This document shows positions 32,813-38,918 of a stretch of 38,918 bases of DNA, piece by piece. The notes beneath the pieces are model-generated. The model was not told the origin of the DNA, did no database searches, and saw only the letters and a list, made by a program, of their open reading frames with translations. How positions within the stretch are numbered: the stretch's first letter is position 1; each line of letters starts with the position of its first letter. The position numbers and the translations under genes were made by a program. Origin of the DNA: Lachnoclostridium sp. An169 (GTDB lineage: Bacteria > Bacillota > Clostridia > Lachnospirales > Lachnospiraceae); NCBI RefSeq assembly GCF_002160525.1, contig NZ_NFKT01000039.1, positions 1-38,918 on the forward strand, written 5' to 3'.

Positions 32813-32841
32813 TTGAAACGGAATTTTATATATGATATGAT
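32813..32841 (+). promoter_or_regulatory. Promoter of the marR-family gene
   Basis: TTGAAA (32813-32818), a 17-base spacer, TATGAT (32836-32841). It is about 60 bases before the regulator start. Confidence 0.65.
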
Positions 32842-32901
32842 TGAAAACACTGAAGTTTAGAATGTCAGATAAATCAGGTTAAGCAGGAGAAGAATGACAG
32901 A

Positions 32902-33381
32902 ATGGAACATTTTTCAGATATCAATAAGATGTATAAAAAGCTGAACGTGAGGGCAGATATGATCTATGAATTTGTAATTCTGTATCACAATTATATCTAT
33001 GCCCAGCATACATATGAGGCGGAAAACTGCAACATGATGGAAATACACACCCTTACATATATTGATGACAGCCCGGGAATCACAGCCACAGAGCTCTCCA
33101 AAATATGGCATAAAAGTAAAAGCGCCATTTCCCAGACGATAAAAAAGCTGATCAATTCCGGTTATGTGGAAAAAAAATATCTGGAAAACAATGAAAAGAC
33201 AGCGCGTCTGTTTACTACGGAGAAGGGACATCAGCTCTCCAATGTCCACAAGGCTTATGATGTGGCGGATATCACGCAGACAACGGCCTATCTTGTGGAA
33301 CAGTGTAGCGAGGAGGATCTGGATGCGTTTTACCGGATACTGGAGCAGTATATCGGGCTGCTGAAATCGGAAATACAGTGA
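32902..33381 (+). CDS. MarR-family transcriptional regulator
   Basis: This is a 159-residue winged-helix repressor of the MarR type. The DNA-binding domain spans about 45-115: MEIHTLTYIDDSPGITATEL, the recognition helix KSKSAISQTIKKLINSGYVE, and the wing LENNEKTARLFTTEKG. Flanking helices form the dimer interface. It is divergent from the cystine/persulfide operon with a shared 440-base intergenic region holding a palindrome, so it probably represses that operon. The inducer cannot be read. Cysteines are few (three), so a thiol-sensing mechanism like OhrR is not obvious. Confidence 0.88.
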   Translation: MEHFSDINKMYKKLNVRADMIYEFVILYHNYIYAQHTYEAENCNMMEIHTLTYIDDSPGITATELSKIWHKSKSAISQTIKKLINSGYVEKKYLENNEKTARLFTTEKGHQLSNVHKAYDVADITQTTAYLVEQCSEEDLDAFYRILEQYIGLLKSEIQ

Positions 33382-33452
33382 TGGCAGAAGTAAAATAAGT
33401 TTAAGGTTGACAGCGTTACCGCAGAAAATGAAAAAATAATAAAAGAAACTGC

Positions 33453-33494
33453 AAAAAAAATCTCTGGTACCGGGAAGGTTTCGGAGATTTTTTT
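33453..33494 (+). terminator. Terminator after the marR-family gene
   Basis: AAAAAAATCTC pairs with GAGATTTTTTT across a 20-base loop that can pair further (GTACC/GGT). The seven-T tail follows the stem. The gap 33382-33624 contains this terminator and the thpR promoter, nothing else recognised. Confidence 0.65.
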
Positions 33495-33573
33495 ATAAGA
33501 ATCTGTGTTCTTTTGCGCAGAGGAGGAGCAGGGAAAGATACTTTCAGAAATATTTCCGAAAAGGGGAATAAAA

Positions 33574-33582
33574 TGCTATAAT
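33574..33582 (+). promoter_or_regulatory. Extended -10 promoter of the thpR transcript
   Basis: TGCTATAAT (33574-33582) is an extended -10. The -35 region (TTTCCG near 33553) is poor. It lies 40 bases before the ribosome binding site at 33614-33620. Confidence 0.5.
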
Positions 33583-33624
33583 CGGATAAAAGATTCCTTT
33601 TGCGGAACTGATCAGGAGGTTACT

Positions 33625-33666
33625 ATGCTGAAAATTTATCTGGGACAGATGGAGGAAGCAATATGA
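33625..33666 (+). pseudogene. 13-codon stub overlapping the thpR start
   Basis: A full AGGAGG site precedes ATG and a 13-residue frame (MLKIYLGQMEEAI) whose TGA overlaps the thpR ATG. The residues resemble, from memory, the start of DUF4869-like small proteins (MLxIYxGDMxEAI), so this may be the head of a lost gene that now couples translation to thpR. It could equally be a natural leader peptide. Confidence 0.4.
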
Positions 33667-34148
33667 GACTTTTTATCGCAATCGATCTTTCGGAAGAGAT
33701 GAAGAAATCTCTTGTCGGCTGTATGCATGATCTGAAAAAACAGGGCGTGGAGGGCAATTATGTTCCGGCGCAGAATCTGCATATGACCCTTGCTTTTATC
33801 GGGGAATATGACGATCCGGCGAGAATAAAATCTGTAATAGACAGAGTGCCGCTTACTCCGTTTCGTTTAAGTCTCTCGGAATCCGGAAACTTCGGAAATA
33901 TTCTGTGGGCGGGAGTGAAAGGCAACCAGAAGCTGAAGACATATGTGAAGGAATTGAGAGAAGCTCTGGCGGCGGAGGGAATACCTTTTGAAAAGGACAA
34001 ATTTGTTCCCCATATTACGCTGATCCGGAAGACCTCTGCAAAAAGAGCGTATCAGGTGCATATGCCGAAAGCGGATATGATGGTGAAGAAGGCGTCGCTG
34101 ATGAAGTCAGAGCAGAGGAACGGGAAAGTGGTTTATAAAGAGATCTAA
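33663..34148 (+). CDS. thpR: RNA 2',3'-cyclic phosphodiesterase
   Basis: This is a 161-residue 2H phosphoesterase of the LigT/ThpR family, opening cyclic 2',3'-phosphates at RNA ends. The N-terminus MRLFIAIDLSEEMKKSL is typical. The paired HxTx motifs are H40-MTL in PAQNLHMTLAFIGE and H117-ITL in KFVPHITLIRK, so both catalytic histidines are intact. It starts inside the stop of the short ORF at 33625-33666 (ATGA overlap) and has its own GGAGGAAG site. The following cyclase-family gene is 22 bases downstream and probably in the same transcript. Confidence 0.94.
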   Translation: MRLFIAIDLSEEMKKSLVGCMHDLKKQGVEGNYVPAQNLHMTLAFIGEYDDPARIKSVIDRVPLTPFRLSLSESGNFGNILWAGVKGNQKLKTYVKELREALAAEGIPFEKDKFVPHITLIRKTSAKRAYQVHMPKADMMVKKASLMKSEQRNGKVVYKEI

Positions 34149-34170
34149 GTCTTATGAGAGGGAAGTGGAA

Positions 34171-34818
34171 ATGAAAGTAATTGACCTGACTCACACAATA
34201 AAAGAAGAGATGCCGGTCTATCCCGGGACGGATAAGCCTAAGTTTATTCCGGCAAACAGTTATGAGGAAAACGGGTTCAAAGAAACCATGCTGCAGATAT
34301 ACACACATACAGGGACTCATATGGATCCGCCGGCACATCTTTTTGCAGGGAGAACGACATTGGATCGTTTCCCGCCGGAACAGTTTATCGGAAAAGCTCT
34401 GGTTATAGACTGTCGGGATCTGAAAGAAGGGGAGCCGATTTCGATGGAATACATCCGAAAAAAGGGAGAAAAGGTGAAAGAGGCGGATTTCTTACTGTTC
34501 AATACCGGATGGGATAAGCTTTGGGAATCCGATGCTTACTTTGGCGATTATCCGTGTATTGATGATGAGGTATTGGACTTTGTGCTGTCTCATAACTATA
34601 AAGGAATCGGATTTGATGTGATCGGGCTTGATCCGATTACCGACGAGGAGCTGACACGGCACAGAAAACTGTTTCAGAACTGCGACATTGTAAATATTGA
34701 AAACCTCAAAAATCTTGAGCTGTGCGGGGACGGTCTGTTCTGGTTCAGCTGTTTCCCGCTGAAACTGGATAACTGCGACGGTTCGCCTGTCAGGGCGGTT
34801 GCATGGTTTGAAGAGTGA
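34171..34818 (+). CDS. Cyclase family protein (kynurenine-formamidase-like hydrolase)
   Basis: This is a 215-residue metal-dependent hydrolase of the cyclase family (PF04199). The N-terminus VIDLTHTIKEEMPVYPGTDK and the metal site HTGTHMDPPAHLF (near residues 48-60) are diagnostic, and the late GFDVIGLDPI and LENLKNL-like region matches. Members hydrolyse formyl-kynurenine, isatin or related cyclic amides, and the substrate here is unknown. ATG at 34171 follows GAGAGG. A GTG two codons earlier is possible. No tryptophan-degradation gene is nearby. Confidence 0.9.
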   Translation: MKVIDLTHTIKEEMPVYPGTDKPKFIPANSYEENGFKETMLQIYTHTGTHMDPPAHLFAGRTTLDRFPPEQFIGKALVIDCRDLKEGEPISMEYIRKKGEKVKEADFLLFNTGWDKLWESDAYFGDYPCIDDEVLDFVLSHNYKGIGFDVIGLDPITDEELTRHRKLFQNCDIVNIENLKNLELCGDGLFWFSCFPLKLDNCDGSPVRAVAWFEE

Positions 34819-34913
34819 TGGAGGCAGACAAGAAAACGACCTGATCAGGAAGTCTGTGGGGCTGGATGAGATAAGGTATGAAGAAGGGACGTTGCAAAAT
34901 AGCTTAGGTGATT

Positions 34914-34934
34914 TTATACTACTATTAGTATAAT
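34914..34934 (+). promoter_or_regulatory. Promoter with palindrome before the AAA-like/PD-(D/E)XK gene
   Basis: TTATACTA (34914-34921) and TAGTATAA (34926-34933) are perfect 8-bp arms. The right arm contains the -10 TATAAT (34929-34934). A GTTGCAAAAT lies at 34891-34900. The same elements (TTGCxA, GATTTTATACTA, TATAATCAGA) precede the gene at 36810. No remnant gene was recognised in 34819-34890. Confidence 0.55.
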
Positions 34935-34959
34935 CAGAAGCGTACCGGAGGAAACTGCT

Positions 34960-36651
34960 ATGTCAAAAGTAATAAGTATCGGCAGACAAAGTTTTGAAGA
35001 ACTGATTAAAAACGACTGCTTTTATGTTGATAAGTCAGGTCTGATCAAAGAGTGGTGGGAATCGCAGGATGATATTACGCTGATCACCCGTCCGCGCCGC
35101 TTTGGAAAAACCTTGAATATGGATATGATGAAGTGCTTTTTTTCAAACCGGTATGCACAGAGAGAGGAGTTGTTCTGCAGCCTTTCCATCTGGAAAGAAG
35201 AAAAATACCGAAGACTCCAGGGAACATTTCCAGTTATATTTATAAGTTTTGCGGATGTGAAACAGACAAACTGTGAGGATGCGGTCAAAAAGATCAAAAG
35301 GATCATAACAGATCTGTATCAGCAATATATCGAGCTCTCTTCATGGAAAGGGCTGACGGAGACAGAGCGCCGGCAGTTCCTGTCTGTGACCCCTGATATG
35401 GATGATGTTACGGCTCAGTGCGCGATCATGGATCTGTCAAATTATCTCAGCAGGTATTTTAAAAAGAAAGTGATCATCCTTCTTGACGAGTATGACACGC
35501 CGCTGCAGGAAGCATACATGTACGGATACTGGGATCCGTTTACTGCATTTATCCGCAGCCTGTTTAATTCTGCATTTAAGACAAACCCGTATCTGGAACG
35601 AGCTCTGATGACCGGTATTACGAGGGTATCGAAAGAATCCATTTTTTCGGACCTGAATAATCTGAACGTAATTACAACGACTTCCGATCAATATACGGAA
35701 TGTTTCGGTTTTACGGAAACGGAAGTGGATGAAGCGTTGGATTCTTTCGGTCTCGAAGACAAAAAGGACGAGGTGAAACGGTGGTATGACGGTTTTACCT
35801 TTGGAAGCAGCAGGAATATTTATAATCCCTGGTCGATTACGAATTACCTGGATAAGAAAAAATTCGCCGCATACTGGGCTATGACAAGTTCCAATCAGCT
35901 GGTGAGCAGCCTGCTGAAAACAGCCCCGCCGAACATCAAGGAGCTGATGGAAGATCTTCTGAACGGAAAAGAGATCGCAGTAACCTTTGACGAGCAGATT
36001 GTATTTGAACAGTTGGACCGGGATGAGAATGCCATCTGGAGCCTTCTGGTTGCAGGAGGATATCTGAAAGTGGAAAATGTGGAATACCGGGGAATTCTTC
36101 TCGAACCATGGTATCACCTCAGCATCACAAATCTGGAAACCATGAGTATGTTTTCCGCAATGTTCCAGGGATGGTTCAGCAGTTCAGCATCAGATTATAA
36201 TGCATTTATCCGGGCGCTGCTCCGGGGAGATGTAAAAGAAATGAATGCATATATGAATGATGTCGCTCTTGCAGTGATCAGCAGTTTTGGCGGAGAAAAT
36301 CATCCGTCCGGGAAAATGCAGCCGGAACGTTTCTACCATGGTTTTGTTCTCGGAATGCTGGTGGAACTGCGGGACCGCTATGAAGTAAAATCAAACAGGG
36401 AAAGTGGTTATGGAAGATATGACGTGATGCTGATACCGCTGTCAGAGAATGATGACGCCATAATACTGGAGTTTAAGGTTCACGACCCGTCAGAGGAAAA
36501 GAATCTGGAAGAAACCGTACAGGCGGCACTTGCGCAGATTGAAAAGAAAAAGTACGACACGGAACTGACAGAAAAAGGATTCCCGAAAAACAGGATCCGC
36601 CGCTATGGATTTGACTTTGAGGGAAAAAGGGTGCTGATCGGCGGGAAATAA
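34960..36651 (+). CDS. AAA-like ATPase with C-terminal PD-(D/E)XK nuclease domain
   Basis: This is a 563-residue protein of the common gut-bacterial AAA-ATPase-like/DUF1703 type (PF09820 plus PF08011). The N-terminus QSFEELIKNDCFYVDKSGLI is diagnostic. The P-loop ITRPRRFGKT (residues 42-51) is a variant form, and Walker B is VIILLDEYDTPLQ near 170. The end (about 440-550) has a nuclease-like core, GYGRYDVMLIP and DAIILEFKV, supplying D and ExK residues. Function is unproven. Proposals include defence or mobile-element association, and copies are often many per genome. AAGCGTACCGGAGG precedes the start. The sequence looks complete. Confidence 0.88.
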   Translation: MSKVISIGRQSFEELIKNDCFYVDKSGLIKEWWESQDDITLITRPRRFGKTLNMDMMKCFFSNRYAQREELFCSLSIWKEEKYRRLQGTFPVIFISFADVKQTNCEDAVKKIKRIITDLYQQYIELSSWKGLTETERRQFLSVTPDMDDVTAQCAIMDLSNYLSRYFKKKVIILLDEYDTPLQEAYMYGYWDPFTAFIRSLFNSAFKTNPYLERALMTGITRVSKESIFSDLNNLNVITTTSDQYTECFGFTETEVDEALDSFGLEDKKDEVKRWYDGFTFGSSRNIYNPWSITNYLDKKKFAAYWAMTSSNQLVSSLLKTAPPNIKELMEDLLNGKEIAVTFDEQIVFEQLDRDENAIWSLLVAGGYLKVENVEYRGILLEPWYHLSITNLETMSMFSAMFQGWFSSSASDYNAFIRALLRGDVKEMNAYMNDVALAVISSFGGENHPSGKMQPERFYHGFVLGMLVELRDRYEVKSNRESGYGRYDVMLIPLSENDDAIILEFKVHDPSEEKNLEETVQAALAQIEKKKYDTELTEKGFPKNRIRRYGFDFEGKRVLIGGK

Positions 36652-36675
36652 GAGGAGAAATCGATGCAGATGTTT

Positions 36676-36794
36676 TGCACCGAAAAGCAGAATCGTCGCA
36701 AAACGATATGCACCGAAAAGCGAAATCGTCGCAAATATTCTGCAACGAAAGAGAAAATCGTTGCAAATCGTTTGCGACGATTTTATACTATAAT
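36676..36794 (+). repeat. Tandem 32-33 bp repeats and inverted motif at a promoter
   Basis: Three direct repeats start at 36676, 36709 and 36741, each TGCAMCGAAAxxxxxAATCG followed by TYGCAAA. The last copy pairs with an inverted copy: AAAATCGTTGCAAA (36754-36767), TCG, TTTGCGACGATTTT (36771-36784), one wobble. The -10 TATAAT (36789-36794) follows directly. No spacers or palindromic CRISPR layout. The array most likely binds the regulator encoded downstream or forms leader RNA. Confidence 0.7.
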
Positions 36795-36809
36795 CAGAGG
36801 TGAGATGGG

Positions 36810-37748
36810 ATGAAAGAAGGCAGGAGCCTAGAGCTTGGCAGGTTGATCCTTGAGGGGCAGAACAAGTCTTTTGAAGAGATTGTTTCTGCCAGACAAGAAC
36901 TGACATTCGCAAAATTGGAAGAGGAATTTGTACGTACAATGGGAATAACCAGACTGAATAAGGATATTCTCAAAACTTTGGAGCTGTATTCAGATAAGAA
37001 TGGGTATAATAATGCTGCCGCTCTTCTGGCTGATGAAAATGACTTTAAAGGTGTGGATATTATCCGATTTGGCAATAATATTGATGAAATTTTGGACAGA
37101 GAAACATTGGAAGGAATTTCAATATTAACCCAGTTCAGCAGAAGTATAGAAATGTACTGCAAATATTATCAGTATGAAAAAATAGATGGAACAGAAAGAA
37201 GGACGATTGAGAAGGTTCCGGAAAAGGCTTTCCGTGAAGCAATCGCCAATGCACTGGTTCACCGGTTATGGGATGTTAATGCATCGATTAAGGTGAGCAT
37301 GTTTCCGGACAGAATAGAAATCAGCTCCCCAGGCGGGCTTCCTGCCGGAATCAGTAGAGAAGAATACCTGAACGGACAGATATCAATTTTCAGAAATCCT
37401 ATTATCGGAAATGTTTTCTTCAGATTAAAGTATATAGAAAAATTTGGAACAGGAATTCTGAGGATCAATCAGGCTTATGCAGAAGCTCTGGAAAAACCGG
37501 AATACAGAATTTTTGACAATTCGATTCAGATCATGCTCCCGGTAATTATGACAACAGACGCGCTTACAGAAAACGAAAAGATAATTTATGTTCTTATACG
37601 GGATAAGGGCGTGATGACCAGAAATGAACTGACAGAAAAAACAGGGATGGGAAAAGATATGGTACTCCGTGTTTTGAATTCTCTGCTGGAGAAAAATATT
37701 ATCAGGAAAAAGGGGATGGCAAGAGGAACAAAATACGAGATTATGTAA
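36810..37748 (+). CDS. ATP-binding HTH regulator, probably lacking its AlbA-like domain
   Basis: This is a 312-residue protein. It matches the C-terminal part of the AlbA_2/HATPase_c_4 family: the ATP-binding segment KAFREAIANALVHRLWDVNA and MFPDRIEISSPGGLPAGIS (residues about 140-175), YIEKFGTGILRINQAY near 210, and a C-terminal winged HTH, TRNELTEKTGMGKDMVLRVL. Family members normally begin MKExxxLEFKE and then carry a 100-residue AlbA/Schlafen-like domain. Here MKEGRSLELG runs straight into RLILEGQNKSFEEI, which belongs after that domain. An in-frame deletion is likely. GAGGTGAGA precedes the ATG, and the repeat array lies just upstream. Confidence 0.78.
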   Translation: MKEGRSLELGRLILEGQNKSFEEIVSARQELTFAKLEEEFVRTMGITRLNKDILKTLELYSDKNGYNNAAALLADENDFKGVDIIRFGNNIDEILDRETLEGISILTQFSRSIEMYCKYYQYEKIDGTERRTIEKVPEKAFREAIANALVHRLWDVNASIKVSMFPDRIEISSPGGLPAGISREEYLNGQISIFRNPIIGNVFFRLKYIEKFGTGILRINQAYAEALEKPEYRIFDNSIQIMLPVIMTTDALTENEKIIYVLIRDKGVMTRNELTEKTGMGKDMVLRVLNSLLEKNIIRKKGMARGTKYEIM

Positions 37749-37793
37749 ATACTGTGGAGGCACATTCTTAACACCATTCTAACATTCATATTC

Positions 37794-37822
37794 TTGAATC
37801 TGTCCATGCATAAACGTATAAT
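37794..37822 (+). promoter_or_regulatory. Promoter of the oxidoreductase stub
   Basis: TTGAAT (37794-37799), a 17-base spacer, TATAAT (37817-37822). A second TATAAT is at 37829-37834. The AAGGAGG ribosome binding site at 37851-37857 completes an intact expression unit that now drives 11 codons. Confidence 0.6.
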
Positions 37823-37867
37823 TATAAGTATAATCATTATAAACATACAGAAGGAGGACAGATCAAA

Positions 37868-37903
37868 ATGGGATATGAGAAACTTTTTACACCGTTTAAC
37901 TAA
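37868..37903 (+). pseudogene. 11-codon stub of an NADH:flavin oxidoreductase-like gene
   Basis: The peptide MGYEKLFTPFN resembles the invariant start of Old-Yellow-Enzyme-family proteins (xxYEKLFTPFKIG). After CCGTTTAA the sequence switches to the tail of an IS200/IS605 tnpB, which supplies the stop. Promoter and ribosome binding site are intact. The rest of the gene is gone. Confidence 0.55.
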
Positions 37904-37949
37904 TGTTAAGCAAGAATTCCCCCAACCTCTGCAGGTGGAGGGATGAATT
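37893..37949 (+). mobile_element. tnpB C-terminal tail and right-end hairpin of an IS200/IS605 element
   Basis: In the frame RLTNVKQEFPQPLQVEG-stop (37893-37946), the residues look like the end of a tnpB gene. The overlapping hairpin AATTC (37915-37919) to GAATT (37945-37949), with inner C-rich/G-rich and ACC/GGT pairs, has the form of an IS200/IS605 right-end structure. This is the remains of one insertion whose body is lost. 37950-37992 shows nothing further. Confidence 0.5.
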
Positions 37950-37992
37950 GTCATTATTATCTGAATATTTTGACTTTTTCTCACTTGTAAAA

Positions 37993-38027
37993 GAACACTT
38001 GTTCTTCCTTCAAGGATGTAATATAAT
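37993..38027 (+). promoter_or_regulatory. tnpA promoter with SOS-box-like palindrome over the -35
   Basis: GAAC ACTT GTTC (37993-38004) fits the Gram-positive LexA box core GAAC-N4-GTTC and overlaps a -35 TTGTTC (37999-38004). After 17 bases comes TATAAT (38022-38027). It could instead be the element's left-end hairpin. Confidence 0.5.
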
Positions 38028-38061
38028 ATGATCAGTCGAAATACGAAAGGATCTGATTATA

Positions 38062-38362
38062 TTGAGAAATATGGATCATAATGCACATTCAGTTTTTCTT
38101 CTTTATTATCATCTCATAATGGTCGTAAAGTATCGCCGGAAAGTGATGGGTGACCAAATTTTTGATCGTGCAAAGGATATCTTTGAGTATATTTCACCAA
38201 AGTACGGGATTGCCTTAGAAGAATGGAATCATGATCAGGATCATGTCCATGTTATGTTCCGTGCACAGCCGAAATCGGAGAACAGTAAATTTATAAATGC
38301 GTATAAGAGCGCCGGTTGAAGTGATCAGGGCGTACATAGAGAGTCAGGGGGGAGAAGGATGA
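38062..38362 (+). pseudogene. tnpA: IS200/IS605 transposase TnpA with internal deletion
   Basis: The first 84 residues are normal Y1 transposase: HNAHSVFLLYYHLIMVVKYR and the HUH motif in WNHDQDHVHVMFRAQP (His-Val-His). After FINAYKSA, family members continue about 33 residues to LLTTGG. Here the DNA jumps to the C-terminal APVEVIRAYIESQGGEG in a different frame, so the 85-residue product lacks the catalytic Tyr helix (the Tyr of AYIESQ is out of frame). Start is TTG at 38062 after AAAGGA. The true 3' end overlaps the tnpB ATG (ATGA). Confidence 0.82.
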
Positions 38363-38918
38363 ACAGAGCACATAAGTTTCGGATCTATCCGACCGGGGAG
38401 CAGGAGATTCTGATCAATAAAACCTTTGGCTGCTGCAGGTTTGTCTATAACCATATGCTGGCAGATAAGAAACAGGCGTATGAGGAAACAAAACAAATGA
38501 GAAAGATCACCCCTGCGGCATATAAAAAAGAATCTCCCTGGCTGAAAGAGGTCGATTCCCTTGCGCTTGCGAATGAGCAGCTTCATCTGGAATGTGCATA
38601 CCGGAAGTTCTTCCGGGAACCGGGGACGGGATTTCCGAAGTTCAAGTCCAAACACGGCAGCCGCAAGAGTTACACCACCAATGTAGTGAATGGGAATAGC
38701 TGGATATCAGAGGGAAGGCTGCGCCTGCCAAAGGTCGGGAAGGTCAAGATCCGGCAACACAGGGAGATCCCTGCGGGATGGCAGTCCTCTCCACAGGAGA
38801 GAAATGTGGGAATCCGGGATACTACCGTCAGGCACAGAAAAGGCTGGCCAGGGAACAAAGAAAGCTGTCCCACTGCCAGAAAGGCAGCCGGAATTACCAG
38901 AAGCAGAAGCGTAAAGTG
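38359..38918 (+). pseudogene. tnpB: IS200/IS605 TnpB with internal deletion and frameshift, runs off window
   Basis: The N-terminal 143 codons match TnpB (MNRAHKFRIYPTGEQEILIN, then GCCRFVYNHMLADKK, DSLALANEQLHLECAYRKFF, GTGFPKFKSKHGSRKSYTTN). After IPAGW near 38780 the normal sequence up to the RuvC-I aspartate region (FLGLDxS-type) is missing, and coding resumes from about 38801 in another frame as CGNPGYYRQAQKRLAREQRK. TnpB is the RNA-guided nuclease of these elements. This copy lacks a catalytic Asp and is frameshifted, so it cannot be active. The 3' end is outside the window. Confidence 0.82.

Noticed and set aside
33407..33435. TTGACA as a second thpR promoter
   Set aside because: No acceptable -10 occurs at 16-18 bases, and a terminator follows before thpR.
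36676..36784. CRISPR array
   Set aside because: The repeats are contiguous, without unique spacers, only three, and no cas genes are near.

Overview
The window looks like the chromosome of a gut-type Clostridia bacterium, most likely Lachnospiraceae. That rests on the CUT1 transporter of the Lpl/YtcP type, the sigma and HTH modules typical of Tn916-like conjugative elements, the Firmicutes -35/-10 promoters and the IS200/IS605 remnants. The species cannot be read from the sequence. No rRNA, complete tRNA or CRISPR array was seen.

Region A (1 to about 12.7 kb, + strand). The 3' end of a group II intron (domains V and VI) lies directly before a run of co-directional genes: two ABC sugar permeases, a tannase/feruloyl-esterase-family protein, an alpha/beta hydrolase, a GH106-like rhamnosidase, an aldo/keto reductase, a pectinacetylesterase-family hydrolase and a GH78-like rhamnosidase. 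None of the enzymes has a recognisable signal peptide. I infer uptake of esterified rhamnosides (pectin/rhamnogalacturonan fragments or plant phenolic rhamnosides), followed by de-esterification and rhamnose removal in the cytoplasm. The locus carries several short gene stubs.

Region B (12.7 to 19.5 kb) is a mosaic of broken mobile DNA. A beta-lactamase-family stub meets a 3'-truncated second tannase head-on inside a 10-bp palindrome that supplies both stop codons. Behind it, on the minus strand, are a second pectinacetylesterase, the C-terminal half of a GPH sugar symporter fused to the N-terminus of a conjugative-element HTH protein, and that element's sigma factor. Then come an ABC-2 permease 3' fragment, a relaxase fragment, a multi-HTH (excisionase-like) gene and an intact tyrosine integrase. 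The element ends at a 3' fragment of tRNA-Arg(CCU), read as attR, followed by the tRNA's own terminator.

Region C (19.5 to 34.8 kb) is ordered, chromosome-like DNA: a cytidylate-kinase-like protein with an NhaD-type antiporter; ferritin with fructosamine kinase; a MurR/RpiR regulator beside phnW-phnX (2-aminoethylphosphonate breakdown); a DUF2156 protein; and an operon of cystathionine beta-lyase-like enzyme, CoA-disulfide reductase-rhodanese and cystine importer, divergent from a MarR regulator. I read that operon as cystine and persulfide metabolism. thpR and a cyclase-family hydrolase follow.

Region D (34.8 kb to end) is accessory again: an AAA-like ATPase with a C-terminal PD-(D/E)XK domain, an array of 32-33 bp repeats in front of an ATP-binding HTH regulator that appears to have lost its N-terminal domain, an 11-codon oxidoreductase stub, and decayed IS200/IS605 tnpA and tnpB. 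Across the window about ten junctions look like illegitimate deletions or inversions, which is itself a notable property of this sequence.
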